DNA of 64,000 nucleotides from contig OY288145.1 of NCBI GenBank assembly GCA_958439195.1, positions 16,568 through 80,567 on the forward strand, given 5' to 3'. The notes beneath the pieces are model-generated. The model saw only the letters and a program-made list of their open reading frames with translations, did no database searches and had not been told where the DNA came from. This DNA comes from an uncultured Paracoccaceae bacterium (GTDB lineage: Bacteria; Pseudomonadota; Alphaproteobacteria; Rhodobacterales; Rhodobacteraceae). A program made the translations under genes and the position numbers. This document shows positions 1 to 8,725 of this stretch, in pieces. Every line of letters starts with the position of its first letter. The stretch's first letter is position 1.

Positions 1-129
1 CCAAAATGGCGTGCGATGGACGCAATCAACATGCCCGAGGAATATGCCGACCACCTGGTGCCGACGCAGGATTGTGGCCCTGCTGCGCGTGAACTGCGCG
101 ACAAGATCTGGACCCGCCTGAAAGGCTGA
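1..129 (+). CDS. C-terminal end of an unidentified protein (partial)
   Basis: The window opens inside a reading frame that ends with TGA at 127-129. Only 42 residues are visible, ending in RDKIWTRLKG. There is no recognisable domain. It lies 55 bases before the amidohydrolase start on the same strand, so it is probably the upstream member of that operon. A solute-binding or other transporter component would fit a catabolic operon, but that is a guess from context. Codon use matches the neighbours, which supports real coding sequence. Confidence 0.55.
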   Translation, partial: PKWRAMDAINMPEEYADHLVPTQDCGPAARELRDKIWTRLKG

Positions 130-184
130 TCAAATGGCTGCCCCTGTCAGCGGGGGCAGCATCCCCAAAACGCGGAGCGCCAAG

Positions 185-1336
185 ATGACGACCTTCACCA
201 ACCTGCGCGATATTGACGGCCAGACCATCGGCATCCGTTGCCACGGAGATCGCATCGCAGCGGTTGGCCCCGGTGTGACTGCACCGGATGCGGTGGATGG
301 GGCCGGGAGATTGGTGCTGCCGGCCTTTGTCGAGCCGCATGTGCATCTGGACAAGACCCTGTGGGGAGAGGCGTGGCAGCCCGGCAAACGCGCCACAAAG
401 CTGCGCGATTACATCGAAAACGAACGGCGCGTGCTGTCAGCCAACACCACCCCGCCAGAAGAGCGCGCGGCGCGTCTGTTGGGGCAGATGCTGGCCTGTG
501 GCACGACGACCGTGCGGTCACATATCGACATCGCGCCGGATATGGGGCTGACCCATGTCGAGGCCATGATGCGCCTACGCGAGATGTGGTCAGATCGGGT
601 GGATCTGCAATTCGTGGCCTTTCCGCAGCAAGGCCTGATCTGCCGCCCCGGCACTGCCGACCTGATGCGTGCCGCGATGGATATGGGCGTGGAAACCGTT
701 GGCGGCCTTGATCCCGCCGGCATTGATGGCGATCCGGATGGCCAGTTGCGCTTTATCTTTGATCTGGCTGTCGAAAAGGGTGCGGGTGTCGACATTCACC
801 TGCATGACAAGGGCGAATTGGGTGCCTGGCAGGTCGAGCGGATCACGGACTATACCCTGGCCACCGGCCTTGCGGGCAAGGTGATGATTTCCCACGCCTA
901 CTGTCTTGGCATGATTGCCCCTGACCGGTTGGAGCGGATTGGCCGCAGACTTGCCGATGCCGGGATTTCGCTGATGACCTCGGCGCCCGCAGATGTTGCG
1001 GTCCCCCCCGTCGAGGAATTGGTGGCGCTGGGCGTTACGGTGTGTTGCGGGTCGGATGGTATCCGGGACAGTTGGTCGCCCTTTGGCAACGGCGACATGC
1101 TGGAACGCGCCTTTCTGACCGCCTACCGATTTGATTGGAACCGGGATGAAGATTTCGCCCTTGCCCTGAACTGCGCAACGCATGCGGCGGCGAAGGCCAT
1201 TGGCGCAAAGGACTATGGCCTTGCCGCCGGAAATCGTGCCGATTTCGTGATGATTGCAGCCAGTTGTGCGGGCGATGCCCTGTGCCGTCGTCCGTCGGAC
1301 CGGCAGGTGGTGCGGCGCGGAAAACGGATTGCGTGA
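185..1336 (+). CDS. Amidohydrolase, cytosine deaminase (CodA)-like
   Basis: Metal-dependent amidohydrolase of the cytosine deaminase/AtzC-like branch, expected to hydrolyse a cyclic C-N bond in the cytoplasm. Visible motifs with start 185: LPAFVEPHVHLDK around residues 45-57 (metal HxH and the Lys typical of CodA relatives), HLHDKGE near 205-211, SHAYC near 236-240 and GSDGIRDSWSP near 300. These cover the usual histidine/aspartate metal ligands. Length is 383 residues, normal for the family. ATG 185 has GGAG at 174-177; an in-frame ATG at 134 would add 17 residues without homology features, so the shorter form was chosen. It is followed at 13 bases by a flavin reductase. The substrate cannot be told from sequence: cytosine, ammelide-like or hydantoin-like rings are all possible. 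Confidence 0.85.
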   Translation: MTTFTNLRDIDGQTIGIRCHGDRIAAVGPGVTAPDAVDGAGRLVLPAFVEPHVHLDKTLWGEAWQPGKRATKLRDYIENERRVLSANTTPPEERAARLLGQMLACGTTTVRSHIDIAPDMGLTHVEAMMRLREMWSDRVDLQFVAFPQQGLICRPGTADLMRAAMDMGVETVGGLDPAGIDGDPDGQLRFIFDLAVEKGAGVDIHLHDKGELGAWQVERITDYTLATGLAGKVMISHAYCLGMIAPDRLERIGRRLADAGISLMTSAPADVAVPPVEELVALGVTVCCGSDGIRDSWSPFGNGDMLERAFLTAYRFDWNRDEDFALALNCATHAAAKAIGAKDYGLAAGNRADFVMIAASCAGDALCRRPSDRQVVRRGKRIA

Positions 1337-1349
1337 CAGGATCTGACAC

Positions 1350-2006
1350 ATGGATTTCGACTTCTCCGCCCTTCCGGCGCAAGACCGCTATCGCCTGTTG
1401 ACCAATTTCATCGGCCCGCGTCCGATTGCCCTTGTCGGCACACGGTCGGAGGCAGGCCATAACAACGCGGCCCCGATGAGCTTTTTCAACGTGTTCTCGC
1501 ACGAACCCCCGCTTGTGGTTCTGGGTATCCAGAACCGCGGCAATGGCGACGAAAAGGATACCGTCGCAAATATCCGCCGCACGGGCGAATTCGTGGTGAA
1601 CATGGTGGATATGTCGCTGGCCGATGCGATGATCGTTTGCAGCGTGAATTTTCCCAGCGATGTGGATGAACTGGCTTTTGCGGGGCTGACGCCCGTGCCA
1701 TGCCGACAGATTGATGCCGCCCGCATTGGGGAAAGCCCCTGTTCGTTTGAATGCAGGGTGGAGCGGATTCTTGAATACCCTTCACGTGTCCTGATCGTGG
1801 GTGAGGTGGTGGAAATGCATGTGGACGACCGCTGCATGGATGCTGGCAGGCGCTATGTGAACCCGGATACTTATCGGCCCATCGCACGATTGCACGCTGA
1901 TAATTACATCAATTCGGACCGGCAGTTCGAACTGAAAAAACCCGATGCCTTGCTGCCCCATGAGCTGGCGCAGATCACCCCGCGCCCGGTGGAAAGTGCC
2001 GTCTGA
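1350..2006 (+). CDS. Flavin reductase-like (DIM6/NTAB) FMN-binding protein
   Basis: 218-residue protein of the flavin reductase domain family. The N-terminal region with PRPIALVGT (about residues 28-36), NNAAPMSFF, PPLVVLGI and FVVNMVD matches the split-barrel FMN-binding fold that either supplies reduced flavin to a partner monooxygenase or acts alone. It lies between two hydrolases and a racemase: 13 bases after the amidohydrolase, and its stop overlaps the ATG of the racemase by one base (TGATG). No monooxygenase partner is visible in the operon; it could be upstream of the window. Role inferred: ring oxidation or reduction in the same catabolic route. Confidence 0.85.
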   Translation: MDFDFSALPAQDRYRLLTNFIGPRPIALVGTRSEAGHNNAAPMSFFNVFSHEPPLVVLGIQNRGNGDEKDTVANIRRTGEFVVNMVDMSLADAMIVCSVNFPSDVDELAFAGLTPVPCRQIDAARIGESPCSFECRVERILEYPSRVLIVGEVVEMHVDDRCMDAGRRYVNPDTYRPIARLHADNYINSDRQFELKKPDALLPHELAQITPRPVESAV

Positions 2007-2731
2007 TGCGAATTCATGTGATCAACCCGAATTCCACCGCTGCGATGACGCGCGCGATCGCCACTGCGGCACGGGCGGCGGCCACACCCGGCACCGAGAT
2101 TGATGCCGAAACCTGCTTTGGCACGCCAGCCTCGATCGAAGGTTATCGGGATGAGGCAATGGCCGTCCCTGCCATGCTGGCCGCCATTGTCACCGCCGAG
2201 ACACGCGGTGCCGATGCCCATGTGATCGCCTGCTTCGATGATCCCGGCCTTGCGGCCGCGCGCGAGGTGGCGAAAGGTCCGGTCATCGGCATTTGTCAGG
2301 CTGCCTTGCAGGTTGCCATGACAGTCGCCGCGCGGTTTTCGGTGATTACCACCTTGCCCCGCTCTGTCCCGGTGATCGAGGATCTGGTGTCGGCCTATGG
2401 TGCCAGCCATCGGTGCCGCAAGGTGCGGGCGATAGACATGCCTGTTCTGGCATTGGAGGCTGATCCTGTCGGCGCGCGGGGGCGGCTTCTGGCGGAAACG
2501 CGATTGGCGATGGAACAGGACGGGGCCGAGGCGATTGTTCTGGGCTGCGCGGGCATGGCCGATCTTTGCGAATGGCTTTCCGAGAATGCGGGTATCCCGG
2601 TGATCGACGGCGTGACCGCAGCCACCCGTCTGGCCGAAGCATTGGCCGGCGTGGGGTATCAGACATCCAAGGTTGGCGCCTATGCCTTTCCGCGCGACAA
2701 ATCCGCCGACATGATCCCCGGTGCGGTATGA
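2006..2731 (+). CDS. Aspartate/glutamate/hydantoin racemase family protein
   Basis: 241-residue Asp/Glu racemase superfamily member. It begins MRIHVINPNST, the typical start of hydantoin and allantoin racemases. The two catalytic-cysteine regions are visible as HVIACFDDPGL (about residues 72-82) and EAIVLGCAGMADL (about 174-186), giving the two-Cys acid/base pair expected of a cofactor-independent racemase. Start ATG 2006 overlaps the preceding stop by one base, and the next gene starts at 2728 inside this gene (ATGA overlap), indicating tight translational coupling. In this context it probably epimerises a hydantoin-like or N-carbamoyl intermediate. Exact substrate unknown. Confidence 0.87.
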   Translation: MRIHVINPNSTAAMTRAIATAARAAATPGTEIDAETCFGTPASIEGYRDEAMAVPAMLAAIVTAETRGADAHVIACFDDPGLAAAREVAKGPVIGICQAALQVAMTVAARFSVITTLPRSVPVIEDLVSAYGASHRCRKVRAIDMPVLALEADPVGARGRLLAETRLAMEQDGAEAIVLGCAGMADLCEWLSENAGIPVIDGVTAATRLAEALAGVGYQTSKVGAYAFPRDKSADMIPGAV

Positions 2732-4197
2732 CGGGGCTTGATCAGTTGACGATCGGCCAACGCCCGGACGGGCGCACCGCATTGGCGGCGCGCTGGATCA
2801 TTGGGCATGTCGATGGCCGTCACAAACTTTTTGAACAGGCCGAGATTGTCTTTGAAAAGGATCGTGTGATCCATGTCGGCGCCCCTTTTGAAGGCGTGGT
2901 GGCACGGCGCATCGATCTGGGTGATGTGCTGGTTTCGCCGGGTTTTGTGGATCTGGATGCCCTGTCGGATCTGGATACGACCTTGCTGACGGTGGACAAT
3001 GGCCCCGGCTGGGCCACGGGTCGCGTCTGGCCGCAATCCTATGTCGATCGTGGCCCTTACGAGATGTATTCGTCCGAAGAACTGGCCTTTCAGAAACGCT
3101 ATGCCTTTGCGCAGCTTTTGCGCAACGGTATCACGACGGCCCTGCCGATTGCATCGCTGTTCTACCGTGAATGGGGCGAGACGGTCGCCGAGTTCGAGGC
3201 CGCTGCCGAAGCCGCGACTGATCTTGGGCTGCGGGTCTGGCTTGGCCCCGCCTATCGATCAGGGGGCATGGTCTGCACAGCGCCCGGCGTTCTTGAGCCC
3301 CGGTTTGACGAAGCGCGCGGCATGCAGGGTCTGGCAGATGCCCTGGATTTCGCCGCCCGCATCGGTGGATCGGAAGGCGGGCTTGTGCAGGCCATGTTGT
3401 CGCCTGACCGGGTCGAGACATGCACCCTTGACCTGCTGAAGCGCACGATGGCGGCAGCACAGGACATGGCTTTGCCGGTCCGCCTGCATATGGCGCAGGG
3501 CAAGATGGAAAGGCGCACGGTTCAGGCCCTGCATGGGACAACCGGGCCGCAATGGCTGGCGCGGCATGGTCTGTTGAGTGATCGGTTGATCGCGCCGCAT
3601 GCCGTTGAGGCAGAGCCAGACGATCTGACACTTTATGCCGACCACAATGTCACCATCGCGCACTGCCCATTGGTCTATGCTCGTGACGGCGAGATGCTGC
3701 GTTCGTTCCGGCGCTGCCGCGAGATGGGGATCAATATCGGCATGGGCACCGACACAGCCCCTGCCGATATGGTATTGAACATGGCGGTGGCGCTGATGAT
3801 GGGGCGCGCCGCCGAAGGCGATGATCGCGGCCTTTCCACGGCTGAGGTGTTCAACGCGGCCACGATTGGTGGTGCCAATGCGTTGAAACGGCCTGATCTG
3901 GGTCGTCTGCAAGTGGGGTCAAAGGCGGATATTGCGATTTTTGACATGGCAGACAGCTATTTCGCCCCACGCATTGATCCTGTGCAAAGCCTGATCTTTG
4001 GGGCAAGTGGACGTGTGACAAAGGCCGTCTTTGTCGATGGCCGCCTGTCGATGCGCGATGGTCAGGTCGCAGGCATCGACATGATGGCCGCGCGGCAACA
4101 GGCCCAAGCCCAGTTTGACCGGCTGTTGCTGCGCTATCCAGAGCGGAGTTGGGGACAGCCTGACCTGCAAACGATGTTTCCCGCCACCTATCCCTGA
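2728..4197 (+). CDS. Amidohydrolase (TRZ/ATZ-like) with altered HxH metal motif
   Basis: 489-residue amidohydrolase-superfamily protein, last gene of the operon. The start ATG 2728 overlaps the racemase stop (ATGA). The barrel entry reads PGFVDLDALSDLD at residues 71-83, where related TRZ/ATZ hydrolases have PGFxNxHxH, so the first two metal histidines are replaced by acidic/neutral residues. The later motifs remain: LHMAQG with His254, APHAVEA with His291, HCPLVYAR, and GMGTDTAPADM with Asp342. C-terminal LQVGSKADIAIFD is the usual beta-sandwich return. It could be a differently metallated hydrolase or a non-hydrolytic family member. Substrate unknown; context suggests a nitrogen heterocycle or amidine. 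Confidence 0.82.
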   Translation: MTGLDQLTIGQRPDGRTALAARWIIGHVDGRHKLFEQAEIVFEKDRVIHVGAPFEGVVARRIDLGDVLVSPGFVDLDALSDLDTTLLTVDNGPGWATGRVWPQSYVDRGPYEMYSSEELAFQKRYAFAQLLRNGITTALPIASLFYREWGETVAEFEAAAEAATDLGLRVWLGPAYRSGGMVCTAPGVLEPRFDEARGMQGLADALDFAARIGGSEGGLVQAMLSPDRVETCTLDLLKRTMAAAQDMALPVRLHMAQGKMERRTVQALHGTTGPQWLARHGLLSDRLIAPHAVEAEPDDLTLYADHNVTIAHCPLVYARDGEMLRSFRRCREMGINIGMGTDTAPADMVLNMAVALMMGRAAEGDDRGLSTAEVFNAATIGGANALKRPDLGRLQVGSKADIAIFDMADSYFAPRIDPVQSLIFGASGRVTKAVFVDGRLSMRDGQVAGIDMMAARQQAQAQFDRLLLRYPERSWGQPDLQTMFPATYP

Positions 4198-4448
4198 GGG
4201 AGACCAACTGATCCGGCTGGTTTTCTCCAGATGGCCCGGTGATCCGGTGTGGAGGCGCGGCAGGCCAGGATGTGTGGGACGTGCCGCCATAACTTTTGCG
4301 CCGTTGGCCCGTGCCGGACTTTACAGCATCGCAACAGAGCGCGGCCCTCGCCTTTGGACGTGGAAGGTCAATCCACCTGGCCAGGCGGCGGCGCTGGCCA
4401 GTCACTTGCGTGCTTCTGCAACGAACTTTCCTGATGCCGCCGCCGGTC

Positions 4449-5531
4449 TTAGTCAGGGATAAGCACAAGCTTTCCGATATGGCGCTTTTCCTGGAAATCC
4501 CGTTGCGCATCGGCAATTCGGTTCAGGGGGTAAGTCCCTGCCAGAAGGGGCTTGATCCCGCCCGTTTCGATATACGCAATCAGGTTCGGAAAAACCGGTT
4601 CGTCCCATGCGGTGCAGCCGATCAACGCGATATCCTTGAGATACAGGTCGCGCATATCGAGGCTGACCATTGGCCCGGCGATGGCCCCGGATGAGACATA
4701 GCGCCCGCCGCGCCGCAATAGTTTAAGCATAAGTCCAAAGCCTGGCCCGCCTACATTGTCGATCACGATATCGACGCTTTCCGCACCCAGCACAGCAAGC
4801 AGATCCGTATTGCGCGTCAGAATGCGGTCAGCACCGATCTTCTGGATTTCTTCAATCTTTGACGCGCTTGTAACGGCAATGACCTCGGCCTTGCGGCGTT
4901 TCAATAGCTGAACAAGGGCAGACCCAACGCCACCTGACGCACCCGGCACCAGAACCCGCATGCCCGGTTGCACGCCCGCGCGCTGGACCATGTTTTCTGC
5001 GGTTCCGTAGGCGCAGGGGATCGTCGCAAGTTCGGCATCACTCCAGTCGCACTGAACCCCGAAAACCTCGCTTTCCGGAACCGAGACAAATTGCGCAAAG
5101 GCCCCGTTGAAATCTGTTCCAAGCCAGACCGTGTCCATCCGGTCAAACCCGTGTTCGCGCATGCAGGGCCGCACGAGCACGCGTTGACCGATCTGGGCTG
5201 ATTTGCAGCCCGCACCAACGGCAACCACGGTGCCGCAGCAATCCGCGCCCTGGATTAGGGGAAACGGCGTGGTGCTTTTCCATCCACCATCTTGCGGGAC
5301 CAAGGTGTCGGCTGTTTCGTTCGTTGCTTGCGTGACAGATGGGGAATACCAGCCAAGCCGGGTGTTTATGTCGGTATTGTTCACGCCAGCGGCAAGCACT
5401 TTCAAAAGCACCTCGCCCGGGCCTGCGATGGGCATGGGCACTTGTTTGTAGTCCAGCCTTTCATATCCACCCGTTCCGGTGGTCACGACAGCGAGCATGG
5501 TGGGATGGTCAAAGTCTTTCGTGTTTTGCAT
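4449..5531 (-). CDS. Zinc-independent MDR alcohol dehydrogenase/quinone oxidoreductase-like protein
   Basis: 360-residue medium-chain dehydrogenase/reductase. The GroES-like N-terminal domain (GPGEVLLKVLAAGVNNTD, residues 37-54) is followed by a Rossmann NAD(P)H-binding domain with VPGASGGVGSA at 195-205. The four-cysteine structural zinc cluster of true alcohol dehydrogenases is absent, favouring the quinone oxidoreductase/acryloyl-CoA reductase-like branch. It is convergent with the catabolic operon: 251 bases separate the stops, with no gene visible between. It stands alone upstream, and the patatin stop lies 234 bases beyond its start. Substrate unknown. Confidence 0.83.
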   Translation of the reverse strand: MQNTKDFDHPTMLAVVTTGTGGYERLDYKQVPMPIAGPGEVLLKVLAAGVNNTDINTRLGWYSPSVTQATNETADTLVPQDGGWKSTTPFPLIQGADCCGTVVAVGAGCKSAQIGQRVLVRPCMREHGFDRMDTVWLGTDFNGAFAQFVSVPESEVFGVQCDWSDAELATIPCAYGTAENMVQRAGVQPGMRVLVPGASGGVGSALVQLLKRRKAEVIAVTSASKIEEIQKIGADRILTRNTDLLAVLGAESVDIVIDNVGGPGFGLMLKLLRRGGRYVSSGAIAGPMVSLDMRDLYLKDIALIGCTAWDEPVFPNLIAYIETGGIKPLLAGTYPLNRIADAQRDFQEKRHIGKLVLIPD

Positions 5532-5765
5532 CGGTTTCCCCCAAAGTCTGCGCCTTTAGCCCGCCACCGCGTTTCGGGCGAACGTCACCCATCAAACAAG
5601 CGCAGCCACCACTGCGCCGCCGAACCGACCCAAAGGGGCCAAATCGATAGGTTACACGCACTTGCGCAGGCTTTGCATTTTGGCTGCAACAGCCGGATTT
5701 GATAGTGTGGTATCGACCATTCCTGCAACACCGCGTTGTGTTGCGCCTTTCAGGTTCGGCAGCCG

Positions 5766-6905
5766 TCACGCCTTTAGGAAGGCCGATAGAGCGTCCGCCT
5801 TGGCGATAGTATCGGCATATCCCAAGTCGATCAGCTCCCCGACATAGCCCGGTTCAAACATGAGGTAGCTTTCGATCCGCCCATCCCCACCGGAATAGCC
5901 TATGCTGCGCATCAACAGACGGATTGACCGTGGCAGTTCGTTGGCATGCAGCTTTGCGATGTCTCGCAGATCTTTCGACGGGGATACGGATTCCGTTTCA
6001 ATAATCCGAAGTGGTGTCTGCGTTCTTGCATCATCGGTCAGCAAGGAAATGGTGTGATTTATGCGGGCAGTCCGCTCTACATCCGCTTCAAGATTGTCGT
6101 TGAACAGGATGTCCAGCGCATGACCGAGGATCTCTCCGATGCTTGGGCTTGGTCGCACCTTGCCGTCCTTTCCTGACCCGACAAAGCCATCGCGTGTGGC
6201 GACAACCAGAATCCGGTCTGCGCCGGTTCGTATGGCCGGGGATAGTGGCGAGGTGGACCGGAGCGCACCGTCGCCGAAGTAGCCACCGTTCAGGTGAACG
6301 GGCGCAAAGGCCAAGGGTAGCGCGGAAGAGGCGAGGATATGTTCTGGCAGGATAGTGGCCCGTTCCCCCCGACGACGCGCACGTGTCCAAGGCATGATGG
6401 TCTCGTCGCCTTGAAAGAAGGTGTCCGAGGTGCCTGTCGTGTAGCTTGATGTGGTGATGCACAACGCATGAAGCGCCTTGGATTTGATGGCCCTGCGCAA
6501 ATGTTTCTGGCTGAACTCACGCTTCAGCAGATCATGAAGGGGGCTGTAATCCAGAAGCCCGCCATTCATGCGAACCCCCAAATGCCCAAGCACAAGGGTC
6601 ATCGCCCATCTGGAACTTTTCCAAAGCACGGGCAGTGGGCGTGCGTCGTAAATGGATGCACTCCGCAAGGATCGCCAAAGAGACTCGAGCCGAGCCGCCC
6701 CTGTCTGGAAATCAAGCGATGTCATCGCCACCGATGCGGCATTTATGGCGCCAACAGATGAGCCGCAGACGATTTGAAAGGGTGACATTCGGCAGGCCGT
6801 GATTTCGGCAATCGCCTTGATCACGCCGACATGATAGGCGCCACGGGCGCCGCCGCCTTGCAAGACCAGCGCGATCCTTTTTGATCGGTCAGTGCGTTCT
6901 GACAT
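5766..6905 (-). CDS. Patatin-like phospholipase family protein
   Basis: 379-residue patatin-fold serine lipid hydrolase. The oxyanion-hole motif GGGARGAYHVG is at residues 17-27, the nucleophile elbow GSSVG at 48-52, and the catalytic Asp in GDGALRS further on, so a complete Ser/Asp dyad is present. The C-terminal third resembles the extension that often follows this type of patatin domain in proteobacteria. The frame stays open upstream to 7079, but ATG 6905 has a strong ribosome site (AAGGGGCG) and starts right before the domain. No secretion signal, so cytoplasmic or membrane-peripheral. Likely phospholipid or acylglycerol turnover; physiological role unknown. Confidence 0.88.
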   Translation of the reverse strand: MSERTDRSKRIALVLQGGGARGAYHVGVIKAIAEITACRMSPFQIVCGSSVGAINAASVAMTSLDFQTGAARLESLWRSLRSASIYDARPLPVLWKSSRWAMTLVLGHLGVRMNGGLLDYSPLHDLLKREFSQKHLRRAIKSKALHALCITTSSYTTGTSDTFFQGDETIMPWTRARRRGERATILPEHILASSALPLAFAPVHLNGGYFGDGALRSTSPLSPAIRTGADRILVVATRDGFVGSGKDGKVRPSPSIGEILGHALDILFNDNLEADVERTARINHTISLLTDDARTQTPLRIIETESVSPSKDLRDIAKLHANELPRSIRLLMRSIGYSGGDGRIESYLMFEPGYVGELIDLGYADTIAKADALSAFLKA

Positions 6906-7130
6906 GCATCGCCCCTTGGCAAGACAGCGGCTGTGCGCCGAACTGTATCCAAGAAACACTAGTCCGACCCTGACACGTGTGGAACCGTGCTGTTCCCCGA
7001 AAATCGGACAATGACTCTGGCGTGGTATGAAGTTTGCCGATTTTTCGAACAACGAGGTGATCAGGGTTTCAAGCCGCACACAAACCGTGACGCCGGATGA
7101 ACCTGAACGGGCAAATCCTGTGACCTCGAG

Positions 7131-8048
7131 TCACGTCACCAGGTATTGCGCGAGGTGGTCTGTGGTTTTTTGTGCTTCGGACTGTAGCCACGCAAGAAAG
7201 CGGTTCGTCTGCGGTCGCTGGTTCCGGTTAGTGCGCAGCGTTGTCCGATAAGGATGGGGCGCCATGATGTGCATGTTCGGAGGGAAGGCAAAAACGATCC
7301 GACGCCCCTCCAGATCCCGCAGACATGACGACAGACTGCATACCAGAAAGCCGATGTTCTCTCGCGCTGCGGGAAGGGCGAGTTGCAGGTTTGGGTAAAC
7401 GACGCCACGATCATTCCCTTTGGTCCGATGGCCATAAACACGGCACCACGCGACCCAGCCTGGCATCTTGCCATTCCGCTGCGCGCGCGTGTGCAAAAGC
7501 GGCATGCCTTCCTGCCGTTGATCCTGGGGCAGGTTCGTCATGCGCCGCGTGTTGTCAGGCCCGGTCACGGCAACATAGACATCGTGGAAAAGAACCTCTC
7601 CAGTCCCGCCTTCAGTCGCCGAGATCCGCAGATCCGGCGCACCCAGCCGCATTGGCACGTCACCCAGCCCGTTGATATTGAAAAGTATGTTCGGATGTGC
7701 GTGGCGAAAGGCCGGAAGGCGTGGGGCAAGCCAGAGTTCGGCCCAGTCGCTATCCGCGACAATGTGAACGTCACCTGTCCGGCGAAGGTCCAGCTCGTCA
7801 CTTGCACGCTCCAGTGCTTCGAAGGCCAGAATGAGGTCGGGCAGTGCGGCCGTGAGTGACGCGCTTGGTTCCAGGCCAGATGGCCCACGCTTGAGCAACT
7901 GTGTGTCAAGATGTTCTTCCAGAGCCCTGATGCGCTGGCCGATTGCGGCCGGCGTGATGCCCAGTTGCTGGGCCGCAGCGCGCAACGAACCGCTTCGCAG
8001 CGCCATTTCAAGAGCTTGCAATGAATTCAGATGCGAAAGGGCGGGCAT
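7131..8048 (-). CDS. LysR family transcriptional regulator
   Basis: 305-residue LysR-type regulator. The N-terminal winged helix (ALEMALRSGSLRAAAQQLGI, then IGQRIRALEEHL, about residues 12-50) is clear, and the rest is the periplasmic-binding-like effector domain. The core resembles GcvA-type members (GDVHIVADSDWAELWLAPRL). It is divergent from the small DUF4242 gene across 144 bases, the usual arrangement for a LysR regulator and its target. I could not confidently mark a T-N11-A site in that interval. Effector unknown. Confidence 0.9.
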   Translation of the reverse strand: MPALSHLNSLQALEMALRSGSLRAAAQQLGITPAAIGQRIRALEEHLDTQLLKRGPSGLEPSASLTAALPDLILAFEALERASDELDLRRTGDVHIVADSDWAELWLAPRLPAFRHAHPNILFNINGLGDVPMRLGAPDLRISATEGGTGEVLFHDVYVAVTGPDNTRRMTNLPQDQRQEGMPLLHTRAQRNGKMPGWVAWCRVYGHRTKGNDRGVVYPNLQLALPAARENIGFLVCSLSSCLRDLEGRRIVFAFPPNMHIMAPHPYRTTLRTNRNQRPQTNRFLAWLQSEAQKTTDHLAQYLVT

Positions 8049-8192
8049 GCGGGATGCTCCTTCTTCGCCTGTTCTGCCAGACGAGGGTAAAGCCCGGCTT
8101 TATCAAACTCAACAAAAATGAACTTCGGCGTTTGGTGGATTGAAGCGATGCTCAAGGGATCAGGTGTTCATCAAGATCCAAAGGAGAATGCG

Positions 8193-8468
8193 ATGAAGCG
8201 CTCCATGATAGAACGCTCTATTCCTGGCGTGGGGGAGTTTTCGACAACCGAACTTTTCGGTGCCGCCCGCGCGTCAAACCAGGCGCTGTCAACGATCGGG
8301 CCAAAGATTCAATGGCAGGATTCCTACGTCGCAGGGGACAAGACGTTTTGCATCTATCTTGCCGAAAGCGAAGATGAAATCCGCAAGCACAGTGAATTGA
8401 GCGGTATCCCGATTGGCACTATCACGGAAATACCGCGCATCATCGATCCGCTGGCTGCAAACAACTAA
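8193..8468 (+). CDS. DUF4242 domain-containing small protein
   Basis: 91-residue protein with ERSIPGVG at the start and CIYLAESEDEIRKHSELSGIPIGTITEIPRIIDP in the middle to C-terminus; the latter is the DUF4242 signature (nickel-responsive-like ferredoxin-fold family of unknown function; residues about 50-85). ATG 8193 is preceded by AAGGAG at 8181-8186, and the longer frame from 8118 lacks such a site. It sits divergent from the LysR regulator and is therefore its likely target. Function not established for the family. Confidence 0.8.
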   Translation: MKRSMIERSIPGVGEFSTTELFGAARASNQALSTIGPKIQWQDSYVAGDKTFCIYLAESEDEIRKHSELSGIPIGTITEIPRIIDPLAANN

Positions 8469-8725
8469 GCTGCGGAAATCCGCGCCCTGACCCGCGCTTT
8501 GGGACACGCAAACCGCGGTTTCAATGTGACCATGCGGAACCGTCCATTGCGCATGAAACATGCCAGCGTGGTCTGGTTCCAGGCAGGCAGACGATCAGTT
8601 TAGAACGCTTGGCCGTGGCGCAGGCAGCCTGTGATGATCGGCAGGTGGATCGATACATCGCGCAGAAACTATGGCATGATGGCGCGTGAGTTTCGCGGAG
8701 CAACCAAGCCCTTTTCGGAGGATCA

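Noticed and set aside
4198..4448. Small open frames between the catabolic operon and the MDR gene
   Set aside because: They overlap both convergent genes in other frames and show no ribosome site or domain.
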